64,000 nt of DNA, from the NCBI GenBank assembly GCA_045540355.1, contig JAZQHB010000031.1:7395-71394 (forward strand), in the 5' to 3' direction. Positions 59,607-64,000 of this stretch are shown here, one piece after another. The position numbers were made by a program, and so were the translations under genes. The notes below the pieces were generated by a model. It had not been told where the DNA came from, made no database searches, and saw only the letters and a list, made by a program, of their open reading frames with translations. The DNA is from RGIG2945 sp045540355. GTDB taxonomy: Bacteria; Bacillota; Clostridia; Oscillospirales; Acutalibacteraceae. Within the stretch, counting starts at the first letter, position 1. Every line of letters begins with the position of its first letter.

Positions 59607-60083
59607 TTATTGATATTTTTGAATGTATTTTTTTGCGATGTTTTTTATCCAAGTTCTTTTGTGATTCACAAAAGGAAGAATCAAATCAACATATTGCCCG
59701 GCTTGCATTTTATACAAGGTATCAATGACTTGACCGTCAATGTCATCACTGTTGAGAAGAGGTACGATTTTATCAGAATACTTTTGATATGCTTTTTTGC
59801 CCAGCAAAAGAACAAAGCTTTGCCTGCCTCTTTTTGCTCTTTCATCCAAGCAAATATTTATAATCCTGTCTATTTGCGATTGGGATAGTGCTTTTTTGCC
59901 CATAAGAATAAGTTGTCTGATTTCTTCGCCGATTTCCCAAAGTTCGTGTTCAAACATATACCAATCATGAACATCTGGAACACTTTCCATAAAGGGCAAA
60001 TCGGGCAACATCTCATTAGGTATTTTGCTTTCGGCTTTTGCGAGCAATTTTTCAATTTCCTTATCAAAAGCGTTTCTATCCAT
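59607..60083 (-). CDS. Unknown helical protein
   Basis: 158 residues, all-helical, with repeated helix pairs (QSFVLLLGKKAYQKYSDKI, then VIDTLYKMQAGQYVDLILPF) that suggest a short HEAT-like solenoid. No family assigned. It lies 19 bp upstream of the zinc-ribbon gene on the same strand. Confidence 0.65.
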   Translation of the reverse strand: MDRNAFDKEIEKLLAKAESKIPNEMLPDLPFMESVPDVHDWYMFEHELWEIGEEIRQLILMGKKALSQSQIDRIINICLDERAKRGRQSFVLLLGKKAYQKYSDKIVPLLNSDDIDGQVIDTLYKMQAGQYVDLILPFVNHKRTWIKNIAKKYIQKYQ

Positions 60084-60177
60084 AATATCCGCCTCATATA
60101 TTTTTTCAAATTATACCATACACAACTAAAGTTATCAAGATTCCATAACCATAACACAGGGAACAATTCTGAAACCC

Positions 60178-60225
60178 ACCCGTCGTTCTGCATTTTGCAT
60201 TCTGCACTCTGCATTTAGCTTTTTG
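60178..60225. repeat. Word-arm fragment
   Basis: TTCTGCATTTTGCATTCTGC words, without a hairpin core. Confidence 0.5.
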
Positions 60226-60285
60226 TATTGACAAAAAGCTATTAGTGTGTTAGTATTGCGAAAAATTGTGTCGGAGGTCGACAGT

Positions 60286-61713
60286 ATGGATTTTTCAAAT
60301 ATAGTTTTCAAGCGTAAATTTTCTATGCCGATGTTCAAAAATCTGCACATTAAAATGGGTGAAATGTTGTTTACAAAGGATTTTATTTTGTCTTCCGATG
60401 TAACCGATGTTTACCCGATTATCGAAAAAAGTTCCGACTGCGATGAACAGATAAAAGAAAATCTTTATCATCTCAAAAACGGTGAAATTGAAAGATGGTT
60501 CTGTGAATTTTTCCCTCACGCTACTTATGAAATTTGTGCCGACATCACTGACGGCAAGGTCGGGCTTTCTTTTAAAATTCCCGACGCAAAGGCGGAGATT
60601 TTATTTGATAAAAAAAGCTTATATTTTTCCTGCGGAAACGAAAAAGAAACACACTCTCTTCCTGAATACATAAACGACTTCACTTCAATGGCGGTAACCT
60701 GTGAGCCGTCAAACTTCAATGTCTATTTCAGGGTGAACGGTGAGCTTAAGTTTTTCAAAAGCTTCAATGCTTTGGAGTTTGCCGATTCTTATAACTGCAA
60801 ATTATTTTCAAACGGCTATGCCGCAGTAAAGGCTACGGGCGATGTAATTATACATAAGTGTGAAGCGTACCTCGACAACGGTGTTTCTCAGGCGGATATG
60901 AAGCCAATCCGCTACGAAAACGGCGATATTATGGTCGACTCCGGCAAGGTTTATATCACTCTGTCGGCTCGTCAGCACTTCGGCGGTTATCAGGCGATTT
61001 ATTCCTGGGTGCCCGGCACTGCAGAAATTGAAATGTGCGGTGCAATTTTCTTTGACATCGGCGACGGCAGATGGTGCGGTGATATAGCTTCCTCGCTTCT
61101 TTATAACAGAAAAACAAATCAATGGTATATATGGTATGCATCATTCAATCACGGACACATTTTAGGTCATGCGGTTTTTGATAATGATGTTCGTTTCGGC
61201 ATAAATGTAATAGATTCTACTCTTATGGATAAAGCACCCGATGACGCGGACAAGCGCGAATTTCTCGGTTTTTCAAGTGACGAAGACCCCGACTTTTTCT
61301 ATGATGAGAAAACTGACAAGTGGTATATGGCGATTTGCAGACATGACCCCGAAATCGGCAGATATAAATACCACTTCTTTGAATCCGACAAACCTTTTGA
61401 AAACTATACTTTTATCGGCAAGGGTGTCGACGGTTCGGAAACAGGCGGCTCATTCGTAAACATAAACGGCGAACGACACTTCGTCTGCGGTAACGGTTTT
61501 AAAATTACATCTAATTACAGGATATACTCAAAAGACGGTGTTCAGGATGCAAAATTCGACTATCCTGACGGTGGCTACCGCGGTTGGGGTACTCTTATGC
61601 CTATAAAGCTCGGCAGCAGAACGCGTTATTTCTGGTGGACCTTCGACCGTCACAACGGCGGTGAGGGCAACTGGACTTACGGTAATATCTATTGCTTTGA
61701 AGCGGAAATTTAA
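60286..61713 (+). CDS. Five-bladed beta-propeller glycoside hydrolase (GH32/43-like)
   Basis: 475 residues. N-terminal lectin-like beta domain (about 1-200) and a C-terminal part with propeller-type motifs: WYIWYASFNHGH, DEDPDFFYDEKTDKWYMA (candidate acidic residues) and GTLMPIKLGSRTRYFWWT. No signal peptide. Exact family cannot be set by eye. GGAGG precedes the ATG. Confidence 0.65.
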   Translation: MDFSNIVFKRKFSMPMFKNLHIKMGEMLFTKDFILSSDVTDVYPIIEKSSDCDEQIKENLYHLKNGEIERWFCEFFPHATYEICADITDGKVGLSFKIPDAKAEILFDKKSLYFSCGNEKETHSLPEYINDFTSMAVTCEPSNFNVYFRVNGELKFFKSFNALEFADSYNCKLFSNGYAAVKATGDVIIHKCEAYLDNGVSQADMKPIRYENGDIMVDSGKVYITLSARQHFGGYQAIYSWVPGTAEIEMCGAIFFDIGDGRWCGDIASSLLYNRKTNQWYIWYASFNHGHILGHAVFDNDVRFGINVIDSTLMDKAPDDADKREFLGFSSDEDPDFFYDEKTDKWYMAICRHDPEIGRYKYHFFESDKPFENYTFIGKGVDGSETGGSFVNINGERHFVCGNGFKITSNYRIYSKDGVQDAKFDYPDGGYRGWGTLMPIKLGSRTRYFWWTFDRHNGGEGNWTYGNIYCFEAEI

Positions 61714-61714
61714 A

Positions 61715-61740
61715 AAGCACTCTTCAACAGAGTGCTTGAC
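61715..61740 (+). terminator. Terminator of the beta-propeller glycosidase gene
   Basis: AAGCACTC and GAGTGCTT arms; the 3' arm runs into the -35 box of the antitoxin RNA. Confidence 0.7.
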
Positions 61741-61769
61741 AAATCAACGATGTATGCTATAATATAAGT

Positions 61770-61866
61770 GAAATAAGGGAATCCAATAGACGGTTTACCC
61801 TCAAAAATTTAGCGAAAAGAAGTAATCGCTTGTTTTCTCAGGACAGGGCGATTACTTCTTTTTTAT
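61770..61866 (+). ncRNA. Antitoxin RNA of a type I toxin-antitoxin locus
   Basis: Promoter TTGACA (61736-61741), 16-bp spacer, TATAAT (61758-61763). Ends at the hairpin AGAAGTAATCGC/GCGATTACTTCT plus T run. It overlaps the 3' part of the toxin mRNA on the other strand, as in TxpA/RatA and BsrG/SR4. Confidence 0.8.
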
Positions 61867-61941
61867 GACCATTAATACAAGCGTTATAACTGAAATTATA
61901 ACAAGACTAAACTGAAATAAATCCTGATTAGTTATGTACAT
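61852..61941 (-). CDS. Small membrane toxin (holin-like, type I)
   Basis: 29 residues: a short polar N-terminus (MYITNQDLFQF), one hydrophobic helix (SLVIISVITLVLMVI) and a Lys tail (KKK). This is the typical layout of type I membrane toxins. GGGGGTG lies eight bases before the ATG. Its mRNA starts near 62005 from a consensus promoter and shares a bidirectional terminator with the antisense RNA. Confidence 0.85.
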   Translation of the reverse strand: MYITNQDLFQFSLVIISVITLVLMVIKKK

Positions 61942-62011
61942 AGGGCATCACCCCCGCATCCGAGGGCAAAATTAACCGCCTACCGTTTAGATCCACCTTA
62001 TTTCGACGAAA

Positions 62012-62040
62012 ATTATAGCACTTTTGTTCGGTAATGTCAA
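62012..62040 (-). promoter_or_regulatory. Toxin mRNA promoter
   Basis: Minus strand TTGACA, 17-bp spacer, TATAAT: full consensus. The 5' leader is about 64 nt and could hide the ribosome site. Confidence 0.8.
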
Positions 62041-62110
62041 TCAACCGGCACCTACACATTAAAGCAAAAAGCATCTGAACAAGCAGATTTATACAATGAA
62101 TAAATTTTTC

Positions 62111-62139
62111 TTGCAAGTTTATGCATTTTATGATACAAT
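62111..62139 (+). promoter_or_regulatory. Promoter of the PutP-type symporter gene
   Basis: TTGCAA, 17-bp spacer, TACAAT, 34 bp before the ATG. Confidence 0.7.
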
Positions 62140-62172
62140 AGTTTATCTTTACAATTAAGGAGATGGGGTAAT

Positions 62173-63723
62173 ATGACAAGTTCAACAATTGTCATCCTGG
62201 TAGCGATTGCACTCTACCTTGCGGGTATGATCGGAATCGGTATCTGGAAATCTAAAACTAACAAAAACACAGACGACTTCTATCTTGGCGGCAGAAGATT
62301 AGGTCCGATAGTTACTGCTATGAGTGCAGAAGCTTCTGATATGAGCTCATGGCTTTTGATGGGTCTTCCGGGTGTTGCAATGCTTACAGGTCTTGCTGAA
62401 GCAAGCTGGACTGCAATCGGTCTTGCAATCGGTACATACATCAACTGGCTTATCGTTGCAAAACGCATCCGTATTTATACAGGTAAATTCAATGCTATCA
62501 CACTTCCCGAATTTTTCTCAAAACGATTCGGTGACAAGCACAATATCCTGAGCCTCTTTGCAGCGTTGTTTATCATCGTATTCTTCATTCCCTACACTGC
62601 TTCGGGCTTCTCAGCTTGCGGTAAGCTTTTCTCATCAGTTTTAGGCGTGGATTATATCACAGCTATGCTTATCTGTGCGGCAGTTATCGCAGTATATTGC
62701 ATACTCGGCGGCTTCCTCGCAGCAAGTACTACTGACCTTATCCAGTCAATCGTTATGACAATCGCACTTCTTTTTGTTATCGGTTATGCAGAAGTTGCTT
62801 GTACTGCATCAAGCGGAATGTTCGGCTTTGAGGGTATCCTTGATTCAGTTAAGGATGTTCCCGGCTTTATGTCACTTACCAAAATTTTCAATCCCGAAAC
62901 AGGTGCGGCTGACAATTACAGCGTCCTTACAATCGCATCACTCCTTGCATGGGGTCTCGGTTACTTCGGTATGCCTCATGTTCTTCTTCGCTTCATGGCT
63001 ATTGAAGACCCCAAAAAGCTCAAGACTTCTCGTCGTATCGCAAGCGTTTGGGTTGTAATCTCAATGACAGTTGCAATCTTCATCGGTGTTGCAGGTTATG
63101 CTCTTGTTAAACACGGTGCTATGCCCGCATTGGCTGATACAGAAACAGTTATCATCGAAATCGCAAAGCTTATCGGTGAATACGGTTATGTCCTTGCTCT
63201 CGTCGGCGGTGTTATCCTTGCAGGTATTCTTGCTGCTACAATGTCAACAGCTGACTCACAGCTTATCGCAGCATCCTCAAGTGTTACTCAGGATATATGT
63301 AAAAATGTATTCAGAATCAAGCTTTCAAACAAAGCTCTCATGTGGGTTGCAAGACTTTCGGTTATCGCAATTTCAGGTATAGCCATCTTCCTCGCCCGTG
63401 ACCCTGATTCATCAGTATTCCGTATCGTTTCATTCGCATGGGCAGGCTTCGGTGCAGCATTCGGACCCGTTGTATTGGCAGCATTGTTCTGGAAACGAGC
63501 TAACAAATGGGGTGCACTTGCAGCTATGATTTCAGGTGCCGCAATGGTATTTATCTGGAAATATCTCATTGCTCCCATCGGCGGAGTATTCGCAATCTAC
63601 GAGCTTCTCCCCGCATTCATCGTTGCTTGTATCTTCCTTGTTGTTGTAAGCCTTATCACCAAAAAACCTTCAGAAGAAGTTTTGAACGGCTACGAAGAAG
63701 CAAAAGCAGCTTGCAAACAGTAA
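62173..63723 (+). CDS. putP: Na+/proline symporter (PutP, SSS family)
   Basis: 516 residues, thirteen or so membrane helices. Solute:sodium symporter markers: DDFYLGGRRLGPIVTAMSAE, ASDMSSWLLMGLPG, and AATMSTADSQLIAASSSV (Na+-site Ser/Thr). PutP imports L-proline with Na+. AAGGAGATGGGG precedes the ATG. It would draw on the Na+ gradient from the decarboxylase pump. Confidence 0.92.
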   Translation: MTSSTIVILVAIALYLAGMIGIGIWKSKTNKNTDDFYLGGRRLGPIVTAMSAEASDMSSWLLMGLPGVAMLTGLAEASWTAIGLAIGTYINWLIVAKRIRIYTGKFNAITLPEFFSKRFGDKHNILSLFAALFIIVFFIPYTASGFSACGKLFSSVLGVDYITAMLICAAVIAVYCILGGFLAASTTDLIQSIVMTIALLFVIGYAEVACTASSGMFGFEGILDSVKDVPGFMSLTKIFNPETGAADNYSVLTIASLLAWGLGYFGMPHVLLRFMAIEDPKKLKTSRRIASVWVVISMTVAIFIGVAGYALVKHGAMPALADTETVIIEIAKLIGEYGYVLALVGGVILAGILAATMSTADSQLIAASSSVTQDICKNVFRIKLSNKALMWVARLSVIAISGIAIFLARDPDSSVFRIVSFAWAGFGAAFGPVVLAALFWKRANKWGALAAMISGAAMVFIWKYLIAPIGGVFAIYELLPAFIVACIFLVVVSLITKKPSEEVLNGYEEAKAACKQ

Positions 63724-63773
63724 TAACAAAAGGGGATGTAAAAAAAGCGAAGACCGCATAAAACAAGATAAAT

Positions 63774-63812
63774 CAAGGGGGCTTACAAGTCTGATGCTTG
63801 TAAGCCCCCTTG
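63774..63812 (+). terminator. Terminator after putP
   Basis: CAAGGGGGCTTACAAG and CTTGTAAGCCCCCTTG, perfect 16-bp stem with 7-base loop. Confidence 0.85.
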
Positions 63813-63857
63813 AAACAGTCTAAAAAACGGGAAATATTAAAAATTTTGTGTTTTATG

Positions 63858-63955
63858 CTACGAACAAACCTCGCCTCTCGCCGTACCTCTGTACGCCTTC
63901 GGGCAAACAAAATCAAGCCTTACGCCTTGATTTTGCTCGGTTTGTCCGTTCTTCA
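63858..63955. repeat. Long structured repeat with nested hairpins
   Basis: Outer arms ACGAACAAACCTCGC and GCTCGGTTTGTCCGT enclose GTAC CTCT GTAC, GCC TTC GGGC and AAAATCAAG-CCTTACGC-CTTGATTTT. No gene is visible from 63724 to the window end. Confidence 0.65.
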
Positions 63956-64000
63956 TCTTTTTTTCCTATCCCCTAAAAATGAGCTGTAAAAAAACGAAAG

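Noticed and set aside
61928..62188. 86-codon minus-strand ORF over the toxin promoter region
   Set aside because: It runs through the toxin promoter and leader, lacks a ribosome site, and the 29-codon frame with a strong site and membrane-toxin layout explains the region better.

Overview
The window looks like a chromosome segment of a low-to-mid GC, spore-forming gut Firmicute (class Clostridia, probably Oscillospiraceae/Ruminococcaceae). This is inferred from spoIIE, the L13/S9 pair, clostridial-type Na+ oxaloacetate decarboxylase genes, fucose and other glycan-degradation genes, frequent TTG starts with strong Shine-Dalgarno sequences, and abundant intergenic repeats. No rRNA operon or CRISPR array was seen.

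Layout: 0-4.5 kb (minus strand): E2-type acyltransferase fragment, ureidoglycolate-lyase-like protein, then murD, an inactive-looking membrane GDPD and a lipoprotein with overlapping reading frames. 4.7-7.2 kb: type II restriction-modification system (controller, endonuclease, m5C methyltransferase, small ORF). 7.3-12 kb: oxaloacetate decarboxylase-type biotin enzyme and Na+ pump, lipoprotein, family 4 uracil-DNA glycosylase. 12-20.9 kb: secreted alpha/beta hydrolase with divergent TetR regulator, CpsB-type PHP phosphatase, guaB, GH2 glycosidase, ECF sigma/anti-sigma pair, secreted PHP protein. 21-25 kb (accessory): PolC-like pseudo-polymerase fragment, unknown protein, WYL regulator, SLOG protein and two copies of a structured RNA. 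25-32 kb (minus): rlmB, a P-type-ATPase-like pseudoenzyme, and fucU-kinase-fucI for L-fucose. 32.6-37.1 kb: spoIIE and a clan GH-A glycosidase. 37.4-40.5 kb (minus): HMP/thiamine-precursor transport operon behind two complete TPP riboswitch-terminator units. 40.7-48.2 kb: GH27 alpha-galactosidase, NhaC antiporter, MNT/HEPN toxin-antitoxin pair, XRE regulator with divergent membrane protein, membrane protein, zinc-ribbon protein, SigH-like sigma factor. 48.4-55.1 kb: MTA/SAH nucleosidase, tRNA-Met and tRNA-Glu, a KilA-N gene inserted at the 5' end of an ABC-F gene with a 39-bp direct repeat, and an amino-acid ABC transporter whose binding protein looks circularly permuted. 55.6-60.1 kb: rplM-rpsI, DUF436 protein, TetR regulator, zinc-ribbon protein and two more copies of the structured RNA. 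60.3-64 kb: beta-propeller glycosidase, a type I toxin-antitoxin locus and a PutP-type Na+ symporter.

The signals that ordinary annotation would miss are: (1) four ~155-nt transcription units, each with a 17-bp-spacer promoter, a long stem whose sequence differs between copies but stays paired, a conserved A/T hairpin and a terminator; (2) the KilA-N insertion that recreates the start of its host gene; (3) a permuted solute-binding protein; (4) three pseudoenzymes (GDPD, PolC, P-type ATPase); (5) tandem TPP riboswitches; (6) several families of intergenic hairpin repeats, including arrays of micro-hairpins.
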